Shown in pieces: positions 1 to 6,048 of a stretch of 6,371 nucleotides of DNA. Both the position numbers and the translations under genes were made by a program. The notes under the pieces were generated by a model. The model was not told the DNA's origin and ran no database searches. It worked only from the letters and a program-made list of their open reading frames with translations. The stretch covers positions 1 to 6,371 of the forward strand of contig DNQP01000172.1 in NCBI GenBank assembly GCA_003500955.1. The letters run 5' to 3'. Position 1 is the stretch's first letter, and every line of letters starts with the position of its first letter. The stretch is from Curvibacter sp. (GTDB lineage: Bacteria > Pseudomonadota > Gammaproteobacteria > Burkholderiales > Burkholderiaceae_C).

Positions 1-2512
1 TGATGGCGCGCACGATGGCCGCGTCGTCGGGGTTGCGCGCGAGGTCGCGTACAAAGCCCTGGTCGATCTTGAGTTTGTCGACGTCGAAGCGCTTGAGGTA
101 GGACAGGCTGGAATAGCCGGTGCCGAAGTCGTCGATCGAGAACTTGACGCCCAGCTGCTTGAGCTGGCGCACCGCGGCCAGCACGGCCTCGGCATCGTGG
201 ATCATGATGGATTCGGTCAGCTCCAGCTCCAGCAGGCGCGGCTCGAAGCCGGTGCGCTGCAGGACGCGGGCAATCGCGGTCTGCAACTCGCCGCGGCGGA
301 ACTGCACGGCCGACAGGTTGACCGCCATCACCAGGGGCGGCAGGTCCTGTGCGCGCCAGGCCATCGCCTGGCGGCAGGCCTCCTGCAGCACCCATTCACC
401 GATCGGCACGATCAGGCCCCCATCCTCGGCCAGCGGGATGAAGCGCGCCGGCGGAATCAGCCCGTCTTCCGGATGGCGCCAGCGCAGCAGGGCCTCGACC
501 CCCACGACACGGCCGCTGTGCAGGGCGATCTGCGGCTGGTAGTGCAGCTCGAACTCGCCGCGGTCCAGGGCCCGTCGCAGGCCGTTCTTGATCCGCAGAT
601 GCTCGACGGCCTCCACGTTCATCTGCTCGTCGAAGAAGCGGTAGTGGTTGCGTCCCGCATCCTTGGCCCGGTACATCGCCGTGTCAGCCTTCTGGTGCAG
701 GGTCTCGAAATCGCGCCCGTCGTCCGGGTACAGCGCCACCCCGATCGAGGCCGAGGTGGCTAGCTCATGACCGTCGATGAGAAAGGGCGCCTGCAGGCGC
801 TCACGGATCTTCAACAGCACGGGCACGATGGCCTCGCTACCGCTGAGGTCGGACAAGACGATGAGGAACTCGTCACCCCCCTGCCGGCTGATGGTGTCGG
901 TCTCGCGCACGCACTCGCTCAGGCGCAGCGCGATTTCCTTGAGCAGGGCATCCCCCACGGCGTGACCCAGCGAGTCGTTGATGGTCTTGAAGTTGTCCAG
1001 ATCCAGGAACAGCAGGGCCAGGCGCCGCTGCGTGCGCTCGGCATGCGCCACCGCCTGGCTGAAGCGGTCCTGCAGCAGCAGGCGGTTGGGCAGGCCGGTG
1101 AGCACGTCGCGGTAGGCCAGGAACTCCACCTGGCGCTCGGCGGACTTGCGCGCCGTGATGTCGGCCGCAATCGCCAGATAGCCGTTGATCGCGCCGCTGG
1201 CATCACGCAGCGGCGCCAACGTGGTGCTCAGGTCGAACAAGGTGCCGTCGGCCTTCTGCCGCTGCACCTCGAGATCGAGGATGCTCTCGCCCCGCAGCAC
1301 GCGCTCGCGCAACTCCACGGTCTCGCGCTGCCGCCCCACCGGCACGCTGAGCAAGGGGCGCCCCAGGACCTGCTCGGCACGCCAGCCGAACAGCTTCTCG
1401 GCCGCGGGATTCCAGGCTGTGACGATGCCTTCGCGGTCGCGCGTGTAGATGGCAAAGGGCGAGGAGCGGATGATGGTCTGGTTGAGCTGCTTTTCAGCCT
1501 CGAGCGTGCGATAGGCCTGTTCCAGCGCCAGCGTCGCGACGGTCTGGCGCTGCCAGGAGCGGCGGATCAGCCAAGCCACGGCCAGACTGGTGAGCAGGAA
1601 CAGCAGGGCCACACCGATGGCCTTGTTCACCTCGTCGCGCCAGCCGGCCAGGTAATCATCCTCGGCAAAGCCGATCACCAGATACAGATCCGTGCCGGTG
1701 ATGCGGCGAAACGAAGAAGTGCGCTGGATGCCATCGACGATGGAGCGCGCCTTGTAGACACCGCTGCGCTGGCCGCTGCTGACGCGCTGGCGCAACTCGG
1801 GCGAGCCGAAAGGCATGCCCACGGCCTCGGCCACCCCCTCCGGCGAGGGGTGGCGCACGACCAGACGGAAATCCGCATCGAAGACCGTGAAGGAACCACT
1901 GGTGCCGAACTGCAAGGGGACCAGGCGTGCGATGATGTGTTGCAACGGCAGCGAGCCCTGGACCACTCCCAGAAATCGCCCATCGGGTGCGCGCAGGCCA
2001 CGCGCCAGATTGATGACCCATTTGCCACTGAGACGGCCTTTGACAGGCTGGCTCACGACGAGGCCGACCTCGGCATCGTCGCGCAGGCGGATGAAATAGT
2101 CGCGGTCTGCAATATTGACACGGGTCCGACTCGTGACTCCCGTCCCTTGGCTCAGATCTCCCCGCGCATCGGCCACACGCAGACCGTCGAGCTCAGGCAG
2201 GCGTCGCAGCTTGTCCTCGATCAGCGTGTTGATGCGCGCGCTGCCATCGGCGCGCAGGACCTCGTCGCCCACGGCCAGCAGGGCAAGATCTATCACCCGC
2301 ACCGATGCGGCGATGTCCTGCTCCATCAGGTGGGAGAGGTTGTCCACCACCACGGCAGCCTGTTCCTCGAAGCGCATGCGGCTCTGATCCAGAGCCCAGA
2401 CCACGAAACCGACGAGGACCAGGTTGAGCAGGACCACAGCCAGCCACAGGCGCGGCAGGAAGCCGAGGGCGGCCGACTTCTCGCGGAGGGACTCAGGTGC
2501 AGCAGAGGTCAT
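1..2512 (-). CDS. Membrane-bound sensor protein with dCache-like, PAS, GGDEF and EAL domains (cyclic-di-GMP turnover); C-terminus cut by window edge
   Basis: My translation from the ATG at 2512-2510 stays open for 837 codons to base 1. Residues 22-41 form a membrane helix. About 42-296 look like a periplasmic double-Cache sensor (DRDYF at 136-140), followed by a second helix at 298-316. A PAS domain spans about 344-462 (TAWNPAAEKLFGW, Asn368). The GGDEF domain starts near 467 (TGLPN at 472-476) and has an intact GGDEF at 545-549, with the inhibitory RxxD site (RETD) five residues upstream. The EAL domain has EALLRW at 673-678, Asn732, ELTES at 764-768, DDFGTGYSSL at 794-803 and Lys815. The last catalytic Glu and Gln lie outside the window. 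In such proteins GGDEF makes c-di-GMP from two GTP and EAL hydrolyses it to pGpG; all visible catalytic residues of both are present, so it may be bifunctional. The ligand is unknown. The ATG lacks a good Shine-Dalgarno sequence. A GTG at 2550-2548 is an alternative start, but it would lie too close to the candidate promoter. Gene starts 129 bases after htpX. Confidence 0.95.
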   Translation of the reverse strand, partial: MTSAAPESLREKSAALGFLPRLWLAVVLLNLVLVGFVVWALDQSRMRFEEQAAVVVDNLSHLMEQDIAASVRVIDLALLAVGDEVLRADGSARINTLIEDKLRRLPELDGLRVADARGDLSQGTGVTSRTRVNIADRDYFIRLRDDAEVGLVVSQPVKGRLSGKWVINLARGLRAPDGRFLGVVQGSLPLQHIIARLVPLQFGTSGSFTVFDADFRLVVRHPSPEGVAEAVGMPFGSPELRQRVSSGQRSGVYKARSIVDGIQRTSSFRRITGTDLYLVIGFAEDDYLAGWRDEVNKAIGVALLFLLTSLAVAWLIRRSWQRQTVATLALEQAYRTLEAEKQLNQTIIRSSPFAIYTRDREGIVTAWNPAAEKLFGWRAEQVLGRPLLSVPVGRQRETVELRERVLRGESILDLEVQRQKADGTLFDLSTTLAPLRDASGAINGYLAIAADITARKSAERQVEFLAYRDVLTGLPNRLLLQDRFSQAVAHAERTQRRLALLFLDLDNFKTINDSLGHAVGDALLKEIALRLSECVRETDTISRQGGDEFLIVLSDLSGSEAIVPVLLKIRERLQAPFLIDGHELATSASIGVALYPDDGRDFETLHQKADTAMYRAKDAGRNHYRFFDEQMNVEAVEHLRIKNGLRRALDRGEFELHYQPQIALHSGRVVGVEALLRWRHPEDGLIPPARFIPLAEDGGLIVPIGEWVLQEACRQAMAWRAQDLPPLVMAVNLSAVQFRRGELQTAIARVLQRTGFEPRLLELELTESIMIHDAEAVLAAVRQLKQLGVKFSIDDFGTGYSSLSYLKRFDVDKLKIDQGFVRDLARNPDDAAIVRAI

Positions 2513-2553
2513 GAAGGCAGGGCCTGGCTCTGGTCGGCCCGGCGCCTGCACTC

Positions 2554-2582
2554 ATTTTGGGCATGTGCCCTGCCCCGCGCAA
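2554..2582 (-). promoter_or_regulatory. Weak sigma70-like promoter candidate for the GGDEF/EAL gene, with a palindrome in its spacer
   Basis: On the minus strand TTGCGC (2582-2577) and CAAAAT (2559-2554) are separated by 17 bases. They match the sigma70 boxes at 3 of 6 and 4 of 6 positions. Transcription would begin near 2547, giving a leader of about 35 bases before the ATG at 2512 and excluding the upstream GTG start. The perfect palindrome GGGCACATGCCC (2559-2570) fills the half of the spacer next to the -10 box, where a repressor could bind. The element lies just beyond the htpX terminator, a sensible place for a new promoter. Match quality is low and this is inference only. Confidence 0.3.
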
Positions 2583-2585
2583 GCC

Positions 2586-2625
2586 CAAAGCAAAGGCCCC
2601 GGGGCAGGGTTTGCCCGCGGGGCCT
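2586..2625 (-). terminator. Rho-independent terminator of htpX
   Basis: The segments 2594-2606 (AGGCCCCGGGGCA) and 2612-2625 (TGCCCGCGGGGCCT) are complementary apart from one bulged base and enclose a 5-base loop. On the minus strand the very GC-rich stem is followed directly by TTTGCTTT (2593-2586). It begins 17 bases past the htpX stop codon. The tail is an imperfect T-run, so termination may be partial and some read-through into the GGDEF/EAL gene is possible. Confidence 0.7.
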
Positions 2626-2641
2626 CGGCAGGGAATGCTGC

Positions 2642-3517
2642 TCAGCCTTGCATGTTCTGCAGCGCGGCGATGCGTTGCTCGATCGGCGGGTGCGTCGAGA
2701 ACAGCTGGCCGATGCCACCGGCAATGCCCATGGCGGCCATGCTCTTGGGCAGCTCGGCGGTGTGCAGGCCACCCAGACGCGCCAGGGCGTTGATCATGGG
2801 CTGGCGACGACCCATGAGCTGGGCGGCACCGGCGTCGGCACGGAACTCACGCTGGCGCGAGAACCAGGCCACGATGATGGCGGCCAGGAAACCCAGCACG
2901 ATGTCCATCACGATGGTGGTGACGAAGTAGCCGATGCCCGGGCCGGAGTTCTCGGAATCCCCCTTGCGCAGGAAGCTGTCCACGGCATAGCCGACCACGC
3001 GGCTGATGAAGACCACGAAGGTGTTCATCACGCCCTGGATCAGCGTCATGGTGACCATGTCGCCGTTGGCGATGTGGGCCACCTCGTGGCCGATCACGGC
3101 CTCGACCTCTTCGCGCGTCATGTTGCGCAGCAGGCCGGTGGACACGGCGACCAGGGCCGAGTTCTTGAAGGCGCCGGTGGCAAAAGCGTTGGGGTCACCT
3201 TCGAAGATGCCGACCTCAGGCATGCCGATGCCGGCCTGGTCGGCGAACTTGCGCACGGTGTTGACGATCCAGGCCTCGTCGGGCGTCTGCGGCTGCTCGA
3301 TGATCTGCACGCCCGCGCTCCACTTGGCCACGGGTTTGCTGATCAGCAACGAGATGATGGCGCCGCCAAAACCCATGATGAGCGCGAAACCGAGCAACAT
3401 GCCCAGGTTCAGGCCATTGGACGTGAGAAAGCGGTTGACACCCAGCAGGCTGGCCACGATGCCCAGCACAACCACCACGGCCAGGTTGGTCAGGACGAAC
3501 AGGATGATGCGTTTCAT
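2642..3517 (-). CDS. htpX: HtpX, heat-shock inner-membrane zinc metalloprotease (family M48)
   Basis: This 291-residue protein has the usual HtpX length and layout. HtpX cleaves misfolded or surplus inner-membrane proteins, working alongside FtsH in membrane quality control. Two N-terminal hydrophobic segments (about 4-24 and 38-59) are followed by the zinc site HEVAH at 144-148, two further hydrophobic stretches (about 158-178 and 196-217) and the third zinc ligand Glu224 in REFRAD. The C-terminal [10 protein letters not shown] at 274-283 is typical of the family. The start is the ATG at 3517-3515, giving the family's usual MKRIILF beginning, with AAGGA four bases upstream. An in-frame ATG at 3541-3539 would add eight residues (MGLFLKET) but has no comparable ribosome site and would make an atypical N-terminus. 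htpX is preceded by its own promoter candidate and followed by a terminator, so it is probably a single-gene unit. In E. coli it is under sigma32 and Cpx control; I see no clear sigma32 match here. Confidence 0.97.
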   Translation of the reverse strand: MKRIILFVLTNLAVVVVLGIVASLLGVNRFLTSNGLNLGMLLGFALIMGFGGAIISLLISKPVAKWSAGVQIIEQPQTPDEAWIVNTVRKFADQAGIGMPEVGIFEGDPNAFATGAFKNSALVAVSTGLLRNMTREEVEAVIGHEVAHIANGDMVTMTLIQGVMNTFVVFISRVVGYAVDSFLRKGDSENSGPGIGYFVTTIVMDIVLGFLAAIIVAWFSRQREFRADAGAAQLMGRRQPMINALARLGGLHTAELPKSMAAMGIAGGIGQLFSTHPPIEQRIAALQNMQG

Positions 3518-3520
3518 GGT

Positions 3521-3551
3521 TTCCTTCAGGAACAGTCCCATACAGCGGGAC
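3521..3551 (-). promoter_or_regulatory. Two adjacent hairpins in the htpX leader, one over the Shine-Dalgarno (candidate RNA thermometer)
   Basis: In the htpX mRNA leader GTCCC (3551-3547) can pair with GGGAC (3539-3535) across a 7-base loop. Two bases further on TTCC (3532-3529) can pair with GGAA (3524-3521) across the loop TGAA. The second stem includes most of the AAGGA ribosome-binding site, four bases before the ATG at 3517. A short, weak stem over the ribosome site of a heat-shock gene is the arrangement expected of an RNA thermometer. The stems are only 5 and 4 pairs long and could be chance. Confidence 0.3.
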
Positions 3552-3562
3552 CGATGGCGCGA

Positions 3563-3590
3563 ATGGTAAGGGCGAAAAGACCGAAATCAA
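3563..3590 (-). promoter_or_regulatory. Promoter candidate for htpX
   Basis: On the minus strand TTGATT (3590-3585) and TACCAT (3568-3563) are 16 bases apart; each matches the sigma70 consensus at four of six positions. The start of transcription would fall near 3556, about 40 bases before the htpX ATG. The -35 region reads CTTGATT, which also resembles the sigma32 -35 box CTTGAAA, but no clear CCCCAT-type -10 lies at the right distance. Position between a terminator-like hairpin and the leader supports it. Confidence 0.4.
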
Positions 3591-3596
3591 GCACCG

Positions 3597-3617
3597 CCCG
3601 GCATTCCCACTGCCGGG
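3597..3617 (-). terminator. Terminator-like hairpin after the DUF3025 gene
   Basis: CCCGGCA (3597-3603) and TGCCGGG (3611-3617) form a perfect 7-base-pair stem around a 7-base loop, 16 bases beyond the DUF3025 stop codon. On the minus strand the sequence after it is only mildly T-rich (GCTTGATTT further on), so this would be a weak terminator. It could end the rnk-pyrC-DUF3025 transcript before htpX. Confidence 0.4.
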
Positions 3618-3633
3618 TGTAGCGAATTGCCCC

Positions 3634-4383
3634 TCATGACGCGAGTGAACGCTCGCGCCGGGGGCGAAACACCTGCGTGTCGGCATAGAAATCCACTGCC
3701 TCGTTGGCCGACCACCAGCCCGGCACACCGAGCACAGGCAACGCCTGGAAAGGCTTGCGCGCCAGGCGCCCCGCATCCAGGTCCTGCGCCAGCCAGGCAT
3801 CGAGGTCCTGGGCAGCCAGCCCCGGCGGTACACGGTAGACATGGGCCGTGATGTCCTTGCGGGGCTGCACCAGCTTTTCGAGCAGCGCATGGCCGAACAA
3901 GGTCAGCTGCACCTGGGCCCATTGCGCACGCAGGTCGATGAGCAGCCGCCGCCAGTCCCGCGCGTCCAAGGCCTCCCAGAGCACCTCGGGCGCCTGCAAG
4001 AGGGCGGCATTCTCGTCAAACAACGTGGCTGCGTCGCGCAACGGGCCGCGCTCGGCGCGGATGCCGTCTGCCGCGATGGCCTGGGCCTGCAACTGATTGA
4101 GCCGGCGCTTGGTCTGAGGGAAGCGCAGCCAGGCCAGGCCGTTGAAGAAATCGTGCAAGCCCTCGCGCGTGGGCACCTGCCCGGTCTCGAAGATGTAGCG
4201 TTCGTAGGCCACGCCGTCCGGCAGCATCTCCTGCGGCACGAAACGCTGCGGGCCACCAGCCATATCCAGCACGTCGGCATTGCTGCGCCCGGCGAGCACC
4301 GCCTGCGCCAGAGGCTCACCCACCGCCCGGTAGGGCCCCAGCCAGGGCGCGTCCCAAAGGATGTGCGCTAGACCATGCGCCAC
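3634..4383 (-). CDS. DUF3025 family protein of unknown function
   Basis: This 249-residue protein has no signal peptide or membrane segment and is probably cytoplasmic. It shows the features I associate with DUF3025: [14 protein letters not shown] at 60-73, [17 protein letters not shown] at 76-92, DAATLFDEN at 117-125, and FGHALLEKL at 163-171. No function is established for the family. His77, Asp78, Asn81 and the Asp/Glu of the LFDEN segment are the sort of polar residues that could form a site, but that is speculation. The start is a GTG at 4383-4381, inside the end of pyrC, with GAGG seven bases upstream; the genes overlap by 16 bases, which suggests translational coupling to pyrC. The product length suits the family. 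A hairpin follows the stop codon. Confidence 0.88.
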   Translation of the reverse strand: MAHGLAHILWDAPWLGPYRAVGEPLAQAVLAGRSNADVLDMAGGPQRFVPQEMLPDGVAYERYIFETGQVPTREGLHDFFNGLAWLRFPQTKRRLNQLQAQAIAADGIRAERGPLRDAATLFDENAALLQAPEVLWEALDARDWRRLLIDLRAQWAQVQLTLFGHALLEKLVQPRKDITAHVYRVPPGLAAQDLDAWLAQDLDAGRLARKPFQALPVLGVPGWWSANEAVDFYADTQVFRPRRERSLAS

Positions 4384-5396
4384 GGCAGCGCCTCGCCTGC
4401 GCGCAGCGGCTTGAGCTCGGCTTCGCCGAAGGCAAAGCTCTCCGGCGGCGTCCAGCGCTCGCGTCGCAGCGTGATGGTGCCGCGGTTGCGCGGCAGGCCG
4501 TAGAAGTCGGCGCCGTGGAAGCTGGCGAAGCCCTCGAGCCGGTCCAGCCGGCCCACGCTGTCAAAGGCCTCGGCGTACATCTCGATCGCCGCGTGCGCGG
4601 TGTAGCAGCCAGCGCAGCCGGTGGCGTGCTCCTTCAGATGCGCCGGATGCGGCGCGCTGTCCGTGCCAAGGAAGAACTTGGGGCTGCCGCTCGTCGCCGC
4701 GGCCACCAGGGCCTGGCGGTGCGTCTCGCGCTTGAGCACGGGCAGGCAGTAGTAGTGCGGGCGGATGCCCCCCGTGAAGATGGCGTTGCGGTTGTAGAGC
4801 AGGTGGTGGGCCGTGATGGTCGCGCCGGTGTAGGGGTCGCTCTCCATCACATACTGCGCGGCTTCCTTCGTGGTGATGTGCTCGAAGACGATCTTGAGCT
4901 CGGGGAAGTCGCGACGCAGGGGCTGGAGCTGCTTCTCGATGAAGACGGCCTCGCGGTCGAAGAGATCGATCTCGGGGCTCGTGACTTCACCATGCACGAG
5001 CAGCAGCAGACCCTCGCGCTGCATGGCTTCGAGCGTCTTGTAGGTCTTGCGGATGTCGGTCACGCCCGCATCGCTGTTGGTCGTGGCACCGGCCGGGTAG
5101 AGCTTGCAGGCGACCACCCCGATGGCCTTGGCGCGCTCGATCTCCTCCGGCGGCAGGTTGTCGGTCAGGTAGAGCGTCATCAGCGGCTCGAAGTCCACGC
5201 CAGCGGGCACGGCGGCGCGGATGCGGGCGCGGTAGTGCGCGGCCTCGTTGGCCGTGGTCACCGGCGGCTTGAGGTTGGGCATGATGATGGCGCGGCCGAA
5301 CTGGCGCGCCGTGTGCGGCACGACGGCGGCCAGGGCGGCACCGTCGCGCACGTGCAGATGCCAGTCGTCGGGGCGGGTGAGGGTCAGCGTGTCCAT
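4368..5396 (-). CDS. pyrC: Dihydroorotase PyrC (class II, E. coli type)
   Basis: PyrC closes N-carbamoyl-L-aspartate to dihydroorotate, the third step of pyrimidine synthesis, in the cytoplasm. The 342-residue protein has every expected active-site residue in order: zinc ligands His13 and His15 in DDWHLHVRD, substrate-binding Arg17 and Asn41 (MPNLKPP), Lys98 (ACKLYP, the lysine carboxylated to bridge the two zincs), the mobile-loop segment TTNS at 105-108, His135 (VHGE), His173 (FEHITT), and Asp246 with His250 (GTDSAPH). Length and spacing follow the 348-residue E. coli enzyme closely. The ATG at 5396-5394 gives the typical start ([15 protein letters not shown]). Its ribosome site is poor: the nearest purine run, GGGGGAGGG, is about 15 bases away, so translation may depend on coupling with rnk, whose stop is 31 bases upstream. 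The DUF3025 gene overlaps its 3' end. Confidence 0.97.
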   Translation of the reverse strand: MDTLTLTRPDDWHLHVRDGAALAAVVPHTARQFGRAIIMPNLKPPVTTANEAAHYRARIRAAVPAGVDFEPLMTLYLTDNLPPEEIERAKAIGVVACKLYPAGATTNSDAGVTDIRKTYKTLEAMQREGLLLLVHGEVTSPEIDLFDREAVFIEKQLQPLRRDFPELKIVFEHITTKEAAQYVMESDPYTGATITAHHLLYNRNAIFTGGIRPHYYCLPVLKRETHRQALVAAATSGSPKFFLGTDSAPHPAHLKEHATGCAGCYTAHAAIEMYAEAFDSVGRLDRLEGFASFHGADFYGLPRNRGTITLRRERWTPPESFAFGEAELKPLRAGEALPWRMV

Positions 5397-5427
5397 GGCG
5401 TGATTGTCGCACCCTCCCCCAGCGCCG

Positions 5428-5829
5428 CTAGCGCAGGTAGTCGCCACTGGCCTCGGGCTGGTAGAGGATGCGCACCAGGCGCAGCGCATGGCGGCGGCCG
5501 TCGGGCGTCAGCCACTCGGCCGTTTCCCCCTCTTCGAGCCCCAGCAGGCTGGTCCCGGCCGGGGAAAGCACGGAGATCCGGCCCTGGGCCGGATCGGCGT
5601 CTATGGGGTAGCTCAGGGTCAGTTCCTGGCGGGTGCCGCTGGCAGGGTCCTCCACCAGCAGATGGCTGTGCATGGTGACCACCTGCGGCGGCAGCTCGCG
5701 CGGGTTCATCAACTCGGCGCCCTGCAGCAAATCGCTCAGGGATTCGGGCACGCCGCGCTGCGGCAGCAGGCGCAGGATGCGGGCATGGTCGAGCTCGCTC
5801 ATCAGGCGGGCGGTATCGGAATGGGACAT
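5428..5829 (-). CDS. rnk: Rnk, RNA-polymerase-binding GreA/GreB-like protein (nucleoside diphosphate kinase regulator)
   Basis: This 133-residue protein matches E. coli Rnk (136 residues) in length and layout. A short N-terminal helical part (1-45) precedes a GreA/GreB C-terminal-type FKBP-like domain (about 46-133), with VVTMHS at 50-55, SYPIDAD at 73-79, [14 protein letters not shown] at 89-102 and the characteristic [11 protein letters not shown] end at 123-133. E. coli Rnk binds RNA polymerase in competition with Gre factors but lacks transcript-cleavage activity. The old name refers to its effect on nucleoside diphosphate kinase levels. The ATG at 5829-5827 has GGAG seven bases upstream and gives a Rnk-length product. 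The frame stays open upstream to a GTG at 6030, but that would add 67 low-complexity Ala/Gly/Pro-rich residues with no relation to Rnk. It heads a likely operon with pyrC and the DUF3025 gene. Confidence 0.93.
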   Translation of the reverse strand: MSHSDTARLMSELDHARILRLLPQRGVPESLSDLLQGAELMNPRELPPQVVTMHSHLLVEDPASGTRQELTLSYPIDADPAQGRISVLSPAGTSLLGLEEGETAEWLTPDGRRHALRLVRILYQPEASGDYLR

Positions 5830-5860
5830 GGAAATGCTCCGGAAGAAGCCCGGGCCAGCC

Positions 5861-5882
5861 GGGCCGGCGCCTGAGGCGGCCC
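5861..5882 (-). repeat. Inverted repeat in the rnk leader
   Basis: GGGCCG (5861-5866) and CGGCCC (5877-5882) form a 6-base-pair stem around a 10-base loop in which CCT and AGG can also pair. The element lies about 30 bases upstream of the rnk start and could fold in the leader mRNA. No T-run follows on the minus strand, so it is not an intrinsic terminator. In DNA this GC-rich, chance is a real alternative. Confidence 0.35.
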
Positions 5883-5939
5883 GGTGATCCAGTGTCGGCG
5901 CGAAAAAGGGGAGGAGGTGGATCGCCGGGCTCAGGACTC

Positions 5940-5957
5940 TGCCTGCGGCAGCAGGCA
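5940..5957. repeat. Perfect hairpin TGCCTGC/GCAGGCA
   Basis: TGCCTGC (5940-5946) and GCAGGCA (5951-5957) form a perfect 7-base-pair stem with a 4-base loop. No T-run follows on either strand, so a terminator call is not supported. It shares the GCCTGC core with the next hairpin upstream of rnk. Confidence 0.55.
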
Positions 5958-5970
5958 GGGCGTCCAGGCA

Positions 5971-6002
5971 CGCGCCTGCGGCGCCTGCAGAGAGCAGGCG
6001 CG
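5971..6002. repeat. Nested GCGCCTGC hairpins downstream of the ABC ATPase gene
   Basis: GCGCCTGC occurs twice, nine bases apart (5972-5979 and 5981-5988). Its complement GCAGGCGC lies at 5994-6001. Either copy can pair: the inner one gives an 8-pair stem with a 5-base AGAGA loop, the outer one a 9-pair stem (5971-5979 with 5994-6002) with a 14-base loop. The two structures exclude each other. They lie about 50 bases past the transporter stop codon without a T-run, so they may protect the 3' end of the mRNA or assist factor-dependent termination. Confidence 0.55.
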
Positions 6003-6048
6003 CAGCATGGACATGCGGGCGTCGGAGCACATGAGGCCGATTGTAGGC

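Larger units (their letters stand above)
5830..6048. other. Intergenic region between the ABC ATPase gene and rnk, rich in GC inverted repeats
   Basis: This 219-base gap holds no credible gene. It contains three hairpin-forming segments, listed separately, and a pyrimidine-rich stretch on the minus strand ending in TTTTT (near 5905-5909). That T-run is not preceded by a stem, so I do not call a terminator. I see no convincing -35/-10 pair for rnk, although one must lie here or upstream unless rnk is co-transcribed with the transporter. Confidence 0.6.

Noticed and set aside
3569..3591. Sigma32 heat-shock promoter for htpX
   Set aside because: CTTGATT resembles the -35 box, but no CCCCAT-type -10 stands at 13-15 bases, so I list only a sigma70-like promoter candidate.
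767..3622. Plus-strand open frame of 951 codons running opposite the GGDEF/EAL and htpX genes
   Set aside because: It is antisense to two clearly identified genes and its translation is a low-complexity mix rich in His, Gln, Asp, Gly and Ala with no recognisable domain. It even runs across the intergenic gap. Long antisense frames are common in high-GC genes.
5397..5489. A 31-residue N-terminal extension of pyrC overlapping the rnk 3' end
   Set aside because: It is an out-of-frame reading of rnk and unlike the N-termini of dihydroorotases, which begin a few residues before the DDWHLH motif.
4515..5678. Plus-strand open frame of 387 codons opposite pyrC and rnk
   Set aside because: It is antisense to well-supported genes, and its product is Arg/Gly/Val-rich with no domain, start context or family resemblance.
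5905..5909. TTTTT run on the minus strand upstream of rnk as a terminator tail
   Set aside because: No stem directly precedes it on that strand; the nearest hairpin (5940-5957) is about 30 bases away.
5830..6030. A 67-residue N-terminal extension of rnk from a GTG at 6030
   Set aside because: The extension is Ala/Gly/Pro-rich, unlike any Rnk start, and overlaps GC-rich hairpins. The ATG at 5829 has a good ribosome site and gives the family length.
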